Shown: piece by piece, positions 1 through 9,332 of the stretch
How the letters are laid out: the number at the start of each line of letters is the position of its first letter
How positions within the stretch are numbered: position 1 is the first letter of the stretch
From: Betaproteobacteria bacterium
GTDB taxonomy: Bacteria > Pseudomonadota > Gammaproteobacteria > Burkholderiales > Rhodocyclaceae
Assembly (NCBI GenBank): GCA_016234745.1
Contig: JACRAR010000074.1
Location: forward strand, 531,413 to 595,412
Length of the DNA stretch: 64,000 bases
Direction of reading: 5' to 3'
The notes under the pieces: model-generated
Database searches by the model: none
What the model saw: only the letters and a program-made list of their open reading frames with translations
What the model was told of the DNA's origin: nothing
Program-made: the position numbers and the translations under genes

Positions 1-63
1 ACTGCGCAGGCGATGCGCAGTGATCGCGCGCCATGCCAGCAGGATGCTGTCCTCAATTCTCAT
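1..63 (-). CDS. ABC transporter permease, 5' end only (MacB/FtsX type)
   Basis: Only the first 21 codons lie in the window; the gene continues beyond the left edge. The translation begins MRIEDSILLAWRAITAHRLR, which matches the cytoplasmic N-terminus of MacB/FtsX-type permeases (an L..A.RAI.AHRLRS pattern before the first membrane helix). It starts 6 nt after the stop of the other permease, on the same strand, so it is probably the last gene of the same export operon and the partner permease of a heterodimer. The identification rests on a short fragment and on context. Confidence 0.55.
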   Translation of the reverse strand, partial: MRIEDSILLAWRAITAHRLRS

Positions 64-69
64 GGAGTC

Positions 70-1278
70 TCAACGCCTCGCCAGCGCCTGCACCGGGTCG
101 AGCGCCGCCGCGCGGCGCGCCGGAGCGACACCGAACAGGATGCCGGTGGTCAAGGCTGTTCCGAGTCCGGCGAACACCGCCCAGTTCGGCGGAAAAGCCG
201 GAAAAAAGGGATAGAACAGGCGGATCAGGGCCGCACCCGCGAGGCCGAGGCCGTAGCCGACGATTGCACCGGCCAGCGAAAGCAGCGCGGCTTCGGTCAG
301 GAACGCCAGTTGAATCGTGCCGCCGGTGGCGCCCAAGGCCTTGAGCAGGCCGATTTCGCCAGTGCGCTGGGTGACCGAAACCAGCATCACATTCATCACC
401 AGCACACCGGCCACCGCCAGGCTGATCGCCGCTATGCCGGCCACGGCCAAAGTCAGCGCGCCAAGCAGCCGGTCGAAAGTGGCCAGTATGGCGTCCTGGG
501 TGATGACGGTGACATCCTCCTCGCCCTCGTGGCGCTGTTTGATGATCTCCAAAGCCTGGGTTTTCGCCAACGGGATGGCTTCGCGATTCCTCGCCTCGAT
601 CAGGATGCGGAACAACGTGTTGCTGTTGAGCATGGCCTGCGCCAGCGCCACCGGTATGATGACCAGCTCGTCGGTCTCCATGCCGAGCCCTTGGCCGCTG
701 GCCGACAGCACGCCGACCACGCGGAAGCGCCGGTCCCCGATGCGCACCAACTGGCCAACGGCAGGTTCCGCGCCAAACATTTCCGCGCGCACCTTGGCGC
801 CGATGACTGCTTCCGCCGTGCCGCGGCTCCAGTCCTCCGTGCTCAGGAAACGTCCCTGGGCTATCACCAGGCGCCTGACCTGGATGAACTCGGCCGTGGT
901 GCCCGCCACCAGAACCTCGCGCAGCTTGCCGCCGACGCTGATCTCCGATGAGCCGACCGCCAGCGGTGCCAGCCGGTGGATGGCGGAGCCGCGCTGCACG
1001 GCCTGGGCATCGGCGATGGTCAGGTCGCGCGGCGTGCCGGTGATGGCGTTGGCTGGATTGAAGCCGCCGGTTTGCGAACGTCCGGGCAAGACAATGACCA
1101 GGTTGGTGCCGATCGAGGCGAATTCATTGACCACATAGCGCCGCGCACCGTCGCCCAGCGCCGTCAGCACCACCACCGCTGCCACGCCGATGGCCATCGC
1201 CAGCACCAGCAGCGAAGTCCGCAAGGGATTGCCGGTGGCGGCGTCGCGGGCGAAACCAAGCAGGTCAGGAATGCGCAT
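70..1278 (-). CDS. ABC transporter permease, MacB/FtsX family
   Basis: A 402-residue inner-membrane permease of the MacB type. A membrane helix at about residues 22-43 is followed by a large periplasmic MacB_PCD domain (about 45-270), then the FtsX domain with three helices near 275-300, 325-350 and 365-385. The segment containing GEIGLLKALGA between helices 2 and 3 is the conserved coupling region of FtsX permeases. Unlike E. coli MacB it is not fused to its ATPase. The start overlaps the end of the upstream ATPase gene by 14 nt, which implies translational coupling. With the adaptor it should form a tripartite pump that moves a lipoprotein, peptide or small molecule from the periplasm; the substrate cannot be told from sequence. 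Confidence 0.9.
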   Translation of the reverse strand: MRIPDLLGFARDAATGNPLRTSLLVLAMAIGVAAVVVLTALGDGARRYVVNEFASIGTNLVIVLPGRSQTGGFNPANAITGTPRDLTIADAQAVQRGSAIHRLAPLAVGSSEISVGGKLREVLVAGTTAEFIQVRRLVIAQGRFLSTEDWSRGTAEAVIGAKVRAEMFGAEPAVGQLVRIGDRRFRVVGVLSASGQGLGMETDELVIIPVALAQAMLNSNTLFRILIEARNREAIPLAKTQALEIIKQRHEGEEDVTVITQDAILATFDRLLGALTLAVAGIAAISLAVAGVLVMNVMLVSVTQRTGEIGLLKALGATGGTIQLAFLTEAALLSLAGAIVGYGLGLAGAALIRLFYPFFPAFPPNWAVFAGLGTALTTGILFGVAPARRAAALDPVQALARR

Positions 1279-1990
1279 TGGCAGTCTGGCTGCGAGTTGG
1301 TGCCGCGCTGTCCTGACGCAATGCGCCGTCTTCCATCAGGATTTGGCGGCGGGCGCGGCCGCCGAGATGGGCATCGTGGGTCACCACGATCAGGGTGACG
1401 CCGCGCTGGTTGAGTTCTTCGAGCAGGCGCATGACTTCCTCGCCGGTGGCGCGATCGAGGTTGCCGGTCGGTTCGTCCGCGAGGATCAGCGCCGGCTGCA
1501 TGACCGTGGCGCGGGCGATGGCGACGCGCTGGCGCTGGCCGCCGGAGAGCTGGTCGGGGCGATGCTGGGCGCGTTCTTCCAGGCCGTAATCCTTGAGCGC
1601 CTGCTGCACGCGCGTGATTCGTTCGCCTGGCTCGATGCCGGCCAGAGTCATCGGCAGGGCGATGTTCTCGGCTGCGGTCAGGCGCGGCACCAGATGAAAA
1701 CTCTGGAAGACGAAGCCGATGCGCCGGCTGCGCACATTGGCCTGTTCCTCGGCCGACAAGGTGGTGACGTCGCGCCCTTCGAGACGATAAATACCCTGGT
1801 CCGGGCGATCGAGCAGGCCGAGCAAATTGAGCAAAGTGGACTTGCCCGAGCCGGACGGGCCCATGACCGCGACATACTCGCCGGCGCGGATGGCAATGTC
1901 GAGATAGCGCAGGGCATGCACTTCGCTGTCGCCGAGCTTGAATATCCGCTCGATCCCGATCAGTTCGATCTGGGCGGGTTGCGTATTCAT
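1265..1990 (-). CDS. ABC transporter ATP-binding protein, MacB/LolD family
   Basis: A 241-residue nucleotide-binding subunit. Walker A GPSGSGKS lies at residues 44-51, the LSGGQ signature near 148-152, and the Walker B region [12 protein letters not shown] near 167-178, followed by the H-loop VVTHD. The PTGNLD wording is typical of the LolD/MacB/FtsE group that drives mechanotransmission rather than substrate translocation through the membrane. It lies between the adaptor (7 nt upstream) and the permease (14 nt overlap), so the three form one export complex. Substrate unknown. Confidence 0.93.
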   Translation of the reverse strand: MNTQPAQIELIGIERIFKLGDSEVHALRYLDIAIRAGEYVAVMGPSGSGKSTLLNLLGLLDRPDQGIYRLEGRDVTTLSAEEQANVRSRRIGFVFQSFHLVPRLTAAENIALPMTLAGIEPGERITRVQQALKDYGLEERAQHRPDQLSGGQRQRVAIARATVMQPALILADEPTGNLDRATGEEVMRLLEELNQRGVTLIVVTHDAHLGGRARRQILMEDGALRQDSAAPTRSQTANAHS

Positions 1991-1997
1991 GGGCGAA

Positions 1998-3170
1998 TTA
2001 CTTCGTGGCCGGCGCGACGTCCGTCACGACATGGGCGCCGGCCTTCACGCCGTCGCGTTCCAGCGAGGTGACGATCCGGTCACCCGCCGTGAGACCTTCC
2101 AGCACTTCGGTGTATTCCCAATTGCTCAGCCCGGCTTTGATACTGCGTTCCGTCAACACCCCGTCGGGCTGGACCATCAGCACGCGGCCGCCTTCGAGCA
2201 AGGCTGAAGTGGGCACCCGCACTGCATCGTCGCGGACGACCAGGATGACTTCGACCTCGGCGCTATAGCCGACCAGCAGCCGGCCAGCGGCCTCCGGTTG
2301 ATCGAATACGGCCTCGATATCCACGGTGCGCGACTGCTTCTCGACCGCCGAGACATAGGGTGCGACGCGCTTGACGCGGCCGGGAAAAGATTGCTTGGGC
2401 AGGGCGTCAAGCCGGATGCGCACCGGCTGCCCGGCCTGGATTTTCGGCGCATCCACCTCGTCCATCGGCGCCTTGATGTACAGGCAGGATTCATCGATGA
2501 GGTCGATGGCAGGCGGTGTCGGCACGCCGGGCGGCGAAGGTGTCGAATACTCGCCGACTTCGCCGACGATTTTTGCCACCGTGCCGTCGAATGGCGCATA
2601 CAGCACGGTGCGTCCCTGCTCGACCCGCGTGACCTTGACGCGCGCTTCGGTCTGGTTGACGTCGGCCTTGGCGGCATCGCATGCGGCGCGCCGGGCTTGC
2701 GCTTCGGCACGCGCGGATTCCTCGCGCGACCCCGAGACGAAGTGTTGCGCAAACAATGCGGCCTGGCGCTTTGCCTCACGTTCGGCATTGGCAGCCAGGG
2801 TGCATACCTCGGTAACATGGCGCCGGGCGGTTTCCACCTGGGCCAGCGCCAGCGAGCTTTGTGCCTGCTGATCATCATTCCAGAGTTTCATCAGCAACTG
2901 GCCCTTCTTCACCTTGTCGCCTTCCTTGACGGCCAGTACTTCGATGCGCCCGCCCATAATCGGCGACAACTTGGTGCGCAAACAGGCTTCGACCGTTCCG
3001 GCACGGGTATTGGCGATGGTGGATTCGACCTTGCCACGATCGATTTCCTTGAGGACGACCGCGATCGGCTTGGGCTTGGTGGTCCACCACCCGCCGCCGA
3101 GCAGCAGCAGAATGATGACAAAGCCAATCAGCAAACGCCGCAAGAGAGACGATGAAGTCGGAGATTTCAT
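1998..3170 (-). CDS. Periplasmic adaptor subunit (MacA/HlyD family)
   Basis: A 390-residue membrane-fusion protein. It has a short cytoplasmic N-terminus, one hydrophobic anchor at about residues 12-30, a first half-lipoyl segment near 70-95, a long helical hairpin of about 95-185 rich in A, E, R and K, the second half-lipoyl segment (YAPFDGTVAKI, near 195), then beta-barrel and membrane-proximal domains. It is the first gene of the operon, followed by the ATPase and permeases, and should bridge the inner-membrane ABC transporter to an outer-membrane channel. No outer-membrane TolC-like gene is present in the window. Confidence 0.9.
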   Translation of the reverse strand: MKSPTSSSLLRRLLIGFVIILLLLGGGWWTTKPKPIAVVLKEIDRGKVESTIANTRAGTVEACLRTKLSPIMGGRIEVLAVKEGDKVKKGQLLMKLWNDDQQAQSSLALAQVETARRHVTEVCTLAANAEREAKRQAALFAQHFVSGSREESARAEAQARRAACDAAKADVNQTEARVKVTRVEQGRTVLYAPFDGTVAKIVGEVGEYSTPSPPGVPTPPAIDLIDESCLYIKAPMDEVDAPKIQAGQPVRIRLDALPKQSFPGRVKRVAPYVSAVEKQSRTVDIEAVFDQPEAAGRLLVGYSAEVEVILVVRDDAVRVPTSALLEGGRVLMVQPDGVLTERSIKAGLSNWEYTEVLEGLTAGDRIVTSLERDGVKAGAHVVTDVAPATK

Positions 3171-3485
3171 GTGAATTGCCCGGAATGATCAAATCCAATG
3201 GGGTCAAGCGCAGCCATTCTACCCGTCTGAAATTCGCTCGCGGCGGATGTATTGCCTTGAGCTGGCCGCTCGCGTTCCTTTCGAAGCAAGCACAGGGGCG
3301 GCATGTGAGCTATGTGCGCTAACGCCCAGACAACCGCCAACCGGCATTCCATACTGAAATATGGATGGAGGTTGCCGATATCGTCACAGGTGATTGCCAG
3401 TTTCCACACGAAACGCGAGATAGCTGCTTGCTCCGATGCCTGGAACGGTAAGGTTTCGTTCCACGCCAAATGGTGATGATGAAGA
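3171..3485. other. Intergenic region between divergent operons
   Basis: About 315 nt separate the adaptor gene (minus) from the receiver gene (plus), so promoters for both should lie here. I see no tRNA, repeat or convincing small gene. No hexamer pair good enough to report as a promoter was found. Confidence 0.5.
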
Positions 3486-3905
3486 ATGGATCAGAAACGC
3501 AAAGCCAGAGTATTGATTGCGGAAGATGAGACGCATATCCGCAGCCTGATCGCCCTGATCATTACCTCTCTTGGCGCGGAGGTGGTCGCCGAGGCTGCGG
3601 ACGGGGAGCAGGCGCTGAGCTTGTATAAACTGCATCGGCCGGACATGGTCATTCTCGACATCAACATGCCCAAGCTCGATGGCATCGCCGTCTTGAAGCA
3701 GATCATGGCGATCAACCCGCGCGCCCTGGTCGTGATGCTGACTTCGCTGAATGCGCTCGATGTGGTCAAGGAGTGCATCGACAACGGTGCGTGGAACTAC
3801 ATTCTGAAGAACACCACCGCCGAGGAGTTGCACATGGCGATCAGTGCAACCTGGAGCGAATATATGGCGGAAATCAAGGCAGCCAGGGAAGTTGCGCCAT
3901 CATGA
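3486..3905 (+). CDS. CheY-like response regulator
   Basis: A 139-residue single-domain receiver. The acidic pair E14-D15 follows the first strand, the phosphoacceptor is D58 in VILDINMPKLDG, T86 is the switch threonine, and K108 is the invariant lysine. After the receiver comes only a short helix, with no DNA-binding output domain, so it must act through protein contacts. It opens a six-gene signalling operon, and its stop overlaps the start of the zinc-ribbon gene (ATGA). The natural partners are the hybrid kinase and Hpt protein encoded downstream. The start has a weak GAAG ribosome-binding site. Confidence 0.92.
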   Translation: MDQKRKARVLIAEDETHIRSLIALIITSLGAEVVAEAADGEQALSLYKLHRPDMVILDINMPKLDGIAVLKQIMAINPRALVVMLTSLNALDVVKECIDNGAWNYILKNTTAEELHMAISATWSEYMAEIKAAREVAPS

Positions 3906-4216
3906 CCTGCGATCATGGCAACCCGGCTGGATATGCCTTCTGCGGGACTTGCGGCGGAGCCTTGGCGCACGTCCGTTGCCGCTGCGGATTTGTCGCGGCG
4001 AGCGGAGATGTCTTCTGCGGCCGCTGCGGGACAAGCCTGACGAAGGCCGCGGCGGCGGATGGACAAGCGCTCGTCGCTGCCGATCATCGCTTCAATCTTG
4101 TGCGCCTGGGCAAGCAGGCGGCGCAGGAAAAGCACTTCCTGGAATCGACGCATAAGGTGCGCGTGACGCAGGATGACATTCGCAAACTGCTGACCAAGCG
4201 CAGAAGGAAATTCTGA
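3902..4216 (+). CDS. Small double zinc-ribbon protein
   Basis: A 104-residue protein with seven cysteines in its first 42 residues. C3, C14 and C17 (possibly with H5) and C26, C28, C39 and C42 look like two consecutive zinc ribbons of the DZR type. The C-terminal half is basic and ends in KRRRKF. The reading frame is open further upstream, but the ATG that overlaps the receiver stop (ATGA) is chosen because it gives coupling and the zinc-ribbon N-terminus. It stops 2 nt before the GspE-type ATPase. The function is unknown; its position suggests an adaptor or regulator of that ATPase. This is inference. Confidence 0.75.
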   Translation: MTCDHGNPAGYAFCGTCGGALAHVRCRCGFVAASGDVFCGRCGTSLTKAAAADGQALVAADHRFNLVRLGKQAAQEKHFLESTHKVRVTQDDIRKLLTKRRRKF

Positions 4217-4218
4217 TC

Positions 4219-5919
4219 ATGGAACTGACTGAAACGCTGATCGCGGCATTTCAGGAAAAGGCGCACATTCCGCCCGTGCCGCTTGCCGGCATGATCCGTG
4301 CAGCGAAAGGCGATGCGGTCGAGTTTGCGCAGTTTGTCATTCAGGACGGGTATCTGGACCGCGATGCGGCGGGCGAGTTGTTGGCCGGGCAGATGAACCG
4401 CACTTACGTCAACCTGAGCAAGACGCTGTTCCAGGAAGAGATAGTCTCGCTGCTGACAGGCGAGATTGCCGCGCACTACCACGCCATCCCGATTTACCAG
4501 TTGGGCAAGGTGGTGACGGTGGGGATGGTGTCGCCCAATGACCAGCAGATTGTGCAGGCGCTGGAAAATCTACTGATGAGGCCGCTTAGCCCGGTCTTTT
4601 GCTTCAAGGATGAGGTCGACTCGGCGATCAAGGTCAATTATCAATCTGCCCATCATGTCGATGACCTGGTAACCAGTTTCGACCTGAAGATTTTTCAAGG
4701 CGGACCGCTGAGCGAGGCTGCGCTGGTCAAGTTGCTCGACTCCAAGCCGATGGTCGAACTCGGCGATTCGATCATCCTGCTGGCCTTGAAGGAGCGCGCC
4801 TCGGATATCCACATCGAGCCGAAGAAGAACGAGGTGGTGGTGCGCTTCCGCATCGACGGCGTGCTGGTGGACCGGCTGTTCCTGCCGGCGGAGCTGGGAT
4901 TGCCGCTCGCCTCGCGCTACAAGATAAGTTCCGAGATGGACATCACGGAGCGCCGCAAGCCGCAGGACGGCAGACTCAGCTTCACCCTGCCGATGAAGAC
5001 CCTGGACCTGCGCGTCTCCTCCCTGCCGGTGATGTACGGCGAAAAAGTGGTGATGCGCATTCTGGGTTCGCTATATACCAGCGCCATCCTGAATCTGGAC
5101 AAGCTGGATCTTTCTCCCGAGGTGTTGCGCCTGTTCAAGTCGTCCCTGAGGCATCTGCAAGGCATCCTGTTCGTGACCGGCCCCACCGGCTCGGGCAAGA
5201 GCACCACGCTGTATGCGGCGCTGAACTTCTTCAATACGCGCGACATCAACATCATCACCATCGAAGACCCGATCGAATACGATGTGCCGACCCTGAACCA
5301 GGTGATGGTCAACGACAAGGTGGGGCGCGGCTTCAAGGAAGTATTGCGTTCCGTGCTGCGCCAGGATCCGGATGCCATCCTGGTGGGCGAAATCCGCGAC
5401 ACCGAAACCGCGCGCATCGCCACCCAGGCGGCATTGACCGGCCACCTGGTGCTGACCACGCTGCACACCAACGATGCGATCCAGGCGACCACGCGCCTGA
5501 TGGAAATGGGCGTGGAACGCTTCATTGTGGCGCCGGCCATCATCGGGGTGCTGGGACAGCGTCTGGTGAAGAGGCTGTGCGAATACTGCAAGACCGAGCA
5601 CCACCCCGATCCCGAGGAGTTGCGCCAGTATTTCTACTGGAGCGAGGACGCCGAATTGCCGGCTTTCTATCGGGGAACAGGCTGCGAGCATTGCGGCGGA
5701 ACAGGGTACGCCGGACGTGTCGGCATCCATGAGTTCCTGAAAATCACGCCGCAGATTCGCGAAGCGATCCTGCGCGAACGCAATTACGCCGAGATTTTGG
5801 ATCTTGCGGTGCAGCAGGGATTCCACAATCTGCGTTACGACGGCTTCAAGAAAGCGTTGCGCGGGATGACTTCACTGGAAGAAGTCATACGCGCCACCGC
5901 TTCGCTGGAAGATGATTGA
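4219..5919 (+). CDS. GspE/PilB-family secretion ATPase (orphan)
   Basis: A 566-residue type II/IV-pilus secretion ATPase. The N-terminal part (about 1-150) has the T2SSE_N/MshEN fold pattern. The ATPase domain carries Walker A GPTGSGKST at 321-329, an Asp box (ITIEDPIEY), Walker B (ILVGEIRD) and a His box (TGHLVLTTLHTNDA). A CxxC pair (CEYC ... CEHC) marks the zinc-binding subdomain of GspE-type proteins. Family members power pseudopilus or pilus assembly at the inner membrane, yet no gspF/pilC, pilin or secretin gene is nearby. It is instead embedded among two-component genes, 2 nt after the zinc ribbon and overlapping the kinase by 8 nt. Either it serves an assembly system encoded elsewhere, under this operon's control, or it has been recruited as a signalling-linked motor. 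Confidence 0.9.
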   Translation: MELTETLIAAFQEKAHIPPVPLAGMIRAAKGDAVEFAQFVIQDGYLDRDAAGELLAGQMNRTYVNLSKTLFQEEIVSLLTGEIAAHYHAIPIYQLGKVVTVGMVSPNDQQIVQALENLLMRPLSPVFCFKDEVDSAIKVNYQSAHHVDDLVTSFDLKIFQGGPLSEAALVKLLDSKPMVELGDSIILLALKERASDIHIEPKKNEVVVRFRIDGVLVDRLFLPAELGLPLASRYKISSEMDITERRKPQDGRLSFTLPMKTLDLRVSSLPVMYGEKVVMRILGSLYTSAILNLDKLDLSPEVLRLFKSSLRHLQGILFVTGPTGSGKSTTLYAALNFFNTRDINIITIEDPIEYDVPTLNQVMVNDKVGRGFKEVLRSVLRQDPDAILVGEIRDTETARIATQAALTGHLVLTTLHTNDAIQATTRLMEMGVERFIVAPAIIGVLGQRLVKRLCEYCKTEHHPDPEELRQYFYWSEDAELPAFYRGTGCEHCGGTGYAGRVGIHEFLKITPQIREAILRERNYAEILDLAVQQGFHNLRYDGFKKALRGMTSLEEVIRATASLEDD

Positions 5920-8900
5920 CCGCAGTAAGCATGGGCAGCAGGCCTGGTCGATTGACTTGAACAGGCCGCGGATGATCGGAGGCACTTTGAATAATTGGCA
6001 ACGCTTGATCGACCGTCGCAATCGTCCCGCCTGGGTGGTTTTTCTGATCTTCCTCTCGCTGACCCTGATCGCCTGGGACGGCCAGCACAGGCTGGCCGTG
6101 AGAAGCGCCGCGCAGGAATTTGAGTTGCATGTCCGCGATGTGATCGGTTCCATCGAGGAACGGCTGCGCCAGCATGAGCAGATTCTGCTTGGCGCCGAGG
6201 GTTTGCTCGTTGCCAGCGAATCGGTGACTCGTGCGGAATGGCGCACCTACGTCGAGCGCTTGCATCTCAAGGAAAACTATTCGGGAATCCAGGGTGTCGG
6301 CTTCGTCCAGATTATCCGCCCTGCAGATCTGCAAGCGCATATTGCCGCGCTGCGCGCTGAAGGATTTCCGGACTATACGGTTCACCCGCCCGGCGACCGA
6401 TCGCTCTATACATCGACTATCTATCTGGAACCCTTTTCCGGACGCAATCTGGCGGCTTTCGGTTATGACATGATGTCGGAAGCCACCCGCGCCAAAGCCA
6501 TGCGTATGGCGGCGGAAAGCGGCAAGACCACCATCTCGGGAAAAGTGAAGCTGGTGCAAGAGACCCATGGCAAGGAACAAGCCGGTTTTCTGATGTACCT
6601 GCCGGTCTATCGCGAGCATCGGGCACTGACAACGCCGGAAGAAGGCTGGCAGGCCTTGCAAGGCTTCGTGTACAGCCCCTACCGTGTCGATGACCTGATG
6701 GCAGGCATCCTGGGCAAGCGGATTCTCATGCTGGATTTTGTCATTTTTGACGGTGAAGGGGAAACGGACGGGGCGCGCATGTTTGTGTCGGCGGATGAAC
6801 GAGCCGACGGAACGCATGCGGCCACACCGAAAATGAGCACGATGCGCAGTATTCAGGCCTATGGGCATACCTGGACAGTGCGCCTGCAGAGCCGCCCCGA
6901 ATTCGATGCAAGCTTTCAGTCTCCGCTGGACGCAGTCATCCCGGCGCTGGGTGGGGGCATCAGTGTGCTGCTGTTTGTTCTGGTGTCGTTCCTGATCTCC
7001 CGGCGCGAACGGGCCGAAGAGATGGCGGCGCAGATGACCATGGACATCCGGGCTAACGAGGAAAAACTCCGCCAGAGCGAGATGCGTATCCACGCTATCG
7101 TGGATGGCGCGGATCATTTGATTATTTCCACCAATACCGAAGGCGTCATCGAGTTATTCAATCGCGCGGCAGAGCGTTATCTGGGTTATCGTGCCGAAGA
7201 AGTCATTGGCAAATCAGCTCTGTCGCTGTTTCTTGACCCTGATGAGGTATTTCGCCGATCGCAGGAGATGGCTACAGAGGGTATGTCTGTCGAGCCGGGC
7301 ATCGAGGTGTTCACCGCACGCGCCCGGAAAGATGCGGCCGGCGATACTCATGAATGGACATACATCCGCAAGGATGGCAGCCGTTTCCCGGTATCGCTGA
7401 CGGTGACGGCTTTGCGCGATGGGAATGGCGAGATCAGCGCCTTTCTTGGAATTGCCACGGATATTACCGAGCGCAAAAAAATCGAGCGCATGAAAACCGA
7501 ATTTATTTCCACGGTCAGCCATGAGCTACGCACGCCGCTGACTTCGATTCGCGGGGCACTGGCCCTGGTTGCCGGGGGCGTGGTGGGAGAACTGCCGGCG
7601 GCAGTCAAGCCGCTGGTCGAGATTGCGCATAAGAACAGCGAACGCTTGATCCTGTTGGTCAACGATCTTCTCGACATGGAAAAAATCGAGGCGGGCAAGA
7701 TGGAGTTCAATGCCAGTCCGCTCAAGCTCATGCCGTTGTTGAATCAGGCGCTGGACGGCAATCGCGCCTATGCCGAGCAGTACCAGGTCAATTATGCGGT
7801 GGAAAGTGATCTGCCCGAGGCAATGGTCAGTGTGGATGCCAACCGGATGATGCAGGTATTGGCCAATCTGCTTTCGAATGCCGCCAAGTATTCTCCCGCA
7901 GGCGGCAAGGTATTGGTTGCAGTTGAACGTATGGGTAAGCGTATTCGTGTCGCAGTAAAGGACAATGGCCCGGGCATCCCGGATGAATTCAAGGCGCGCG
8001 TGTTCCAGAAATTTGCCCAGGCCGATTCTTCCGATACACGTAATAAAGGTGGGACCGGCCTCGGCCTGTCCATTACCAAGGCGATTGTCGAACATATGGG
8101 TGGTCGCATCTGGTTCGATTCCCAGCCAAATCTGCAGACTACGTTTTATGTTGAGTTTCCCGAATGGGTAGAAAGAAAACTTCCCGAGATCGGTCATGGT
8201 ATTGAAGGCGCCACGCATCGAGTGCTGGTGTGTGAAGATAACCGCGATACTGCAACTGTTTTGCGCATGATGCTGGAGCAGGCGGGTTATGCCGTGGACA
8301 TCGCTTACGATGCGAATCAGGCCAAGCAGTTGCTGGCGCAGGGAGGCTATGCGACGATGACGTTGGATCTTGCCTTGCCGGGGCAGAGTGGCATTTCGCT
8401 GATCCGTGAGTTGCACGGACATGAGGCCACCGCCATGCTGCCGATTCTGGTAGTTTCCGCCAGGGCCGCCGAGGGCAAGCAAGAGCTGAATGGGGAAGAG
8501 TTCGGTATCATCGAATGGATCGATAAACCGGTCAATCAGGATCGCTTGCTGGCCGTGATCAACGGAGTGGTAGGAAGATCAGGGCAGGCGCGCGCCAAAG
8601 TCTTGCATGTCGAGGATGATGCGGATATTTTCCATGTGATGCATGAAGTGGCGGGCGAAGTGGCGGATACGGTGCATGCCGCAAACTTGGCTGAGGCCAG
8701 GCAAATGCTAGCCCAGTGCCGTTATGACCTGGTGATTCTCGACCTGGACTTGCCGGATGGTTCGGGTAAGGAATTGCTGCCGCTGCTGAAGGGCGCTTCG
8801 CCCCCCATCCCGGTCATGGTGTTCTCCGTGTATGAAATTGGTCTGGAAGACGCAAAAGAGGTGGATGCGGCGCTGGTCAAGTCGCGCACCGATAATGCGG

Positions 8901-8941
8901 AGTTGCTGGCAACCATAAAACGATTGATCGGGGTTGAATGA
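5912..8941 (+). CDS. Hybrid sensor histidine kinase (CHASE-PAS-HisKA-HATPase-REC-REC)
   Basis: A 1009-residue membrane kinase. A first membrane helix lies near residues 40-57, a periplasmic CHASE domain near 85-300 (it includes the GIQGVGFVQ and GYDMMSE segments), and a second helix near 340-362. Then come a PAS domain (about 390-510), HisKA with phospho-acceptor H537 (VSHELRTPL), and HATPase (NLLSNAAKYSP, GTGLGLSI). Two receivers have likely acceptors D819 and D944. CHASE domains sense small extracellular molecules. The start shown overlaps the ATPase gene by 8 nt; an in-frame ATG at 5972 is an alternative. Its phosphate probably passes to the Hpt protein and receivers that follow in the operon. 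Confidence 0.93.
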   Translation: MIDRSKHGQQAWSIDLNRPRMIGGTLNNWQRLIDRRNRPAWVVFLIFLSLTLIAWDGQHRLAVRSAAQEFELHVRDVIGSIEERLRQHEQILLGAEGLLVASESVTRAEWRTYVERLHLKENYSGIQGVGFVQIIRPADLQAHIAALRAEGFPDYTVHPPGDRSLYTSTIYLEPFSGRNLAAFGYDMMSEATRAKAMRMAAESGKTTISGKVKLVQETHGKEQAGFLMYLPVYREHRALTTPEEGWQALQGFVYSPYRVDDLMAGILGKRILMLDFVIFDGEGETDGARMFVSADERADGTHAATPKMSTMRSIQAYGHTWTVRLQSRPEFDASFQSPLDAVIPALGGGISVLLFVLVSFLISRRERAEEMAAQMTMDIRANEEKLRQSEMRIHAIVDGADHLIISTNTEGVIELFNRAAERYLGYRAEEVIGKSALSLFLDPDEVFRRSQEMATEGMSVEPGIEVFTARARKDAAGDTHEWTYIRKDGSRFPVSLTVTALRDGNGEISAFLGIATDITERKKIERMKTEFISTVSHELRTPLTSIRGALALVAGGVVGELPAAVKPLVEIAHKNSERLILLVNDLLDMEKIEAGKMEFNASPLKLMPLLNQALDGNRAYAEQYQVNYAVESDLPEAMVSVDANRMMQVLANLLSNAAKYSPAGGKVLVAVERMGKRIRVAVKDNGPGIPDEFKARVFQKFAQADSSDTRNKGGTGLGLSITKAIVEHMGGRIWFDSQPNLQTTFYVEFPEWVERKLPEIGHGIEGATHRVLVCEDNRDTATVLRMMLEQAGYAVDIAYDANQAKQLLAQGGYATMTLDLALPGQSGISLIRELHGHEATAMLPILVVSARAAEGKQELNGEEFGIIEWIDKPVNQDRLLAVINGVVGRSGQARAKVLHVEDDADIFHVMHEVAGEVADTVHAANLAEARQMLAQCRYDLVILDLDLPDGSGKELLPLLKGASPPIPVMVFSVYEIGLEDAKEVDAALVKSRTDNAELLATIKRLIGVE

Positions 8942-8942
8942 C

Positions 8943-9332
8943 ATGCCAAACAAGTTGACGCGCATTTTGTATGTGGAGGACGAGCCGGATATCCGGACGA
9001 TAGCCAAGCTCGCGCTGGAAACGCTGGGCGGGTTTACCGTGGCGCTATGCAGTTCGGGTGATGAGGCGCTGCAACAGGCGCCTGCTTTTCAACCCCAACT
9101 GATTTTGCTGGATGTGATGATGCCGGGCAAAGATGGGCCTAGCACGCTCAAAATGCTGCGTGCGCTGCCGCAGTTTGCCGACACGCCGGTAATTTTCATG
9201 ACCGCCAAAGTCCAGCCGGGGGAAATCGCCGGCTACAAGGCGATCGGTGCGATCGATGTCATTCCCAAGCCTTTCGACCCGATGACCTTATCCGGCCAGG
9301 TGCAGGAGATCTGGAGCCGTTGCCATGACTGA
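8943..9332 (+). CDS. CheY-like response regulator
   Basis: A 129-residue lone receiver. The acidic pair is E12-D13, the phosphoacceptor D57 lies in LILLDVMMPGKDG, and a switch threonine (FMTAK) and the conserved lysine (PKPFDP) follow. ATG at 8943 is preferred over an in-frame TTG at 8934, because the ATG lies just after the kinase stop and gives a normal receiver N-terminus. The last 8 nt overlap the Hpt gene. It resembles receivers that sit beside hybrid kinases in phosphorelays, with no effector domain of its own. Confidence 0.9.
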   Translation: MPNKLTRILYVEDEPDIRTIAKLALETLGGFTVALCSSGDEALQQAPAFQPQLILLDVMMPGKDGPSTLKMLRALPQFADTPVIFMTAKVQPGEIAGYKAIGAIDVIPKPFDPMTLSGQVQEIWSRCHD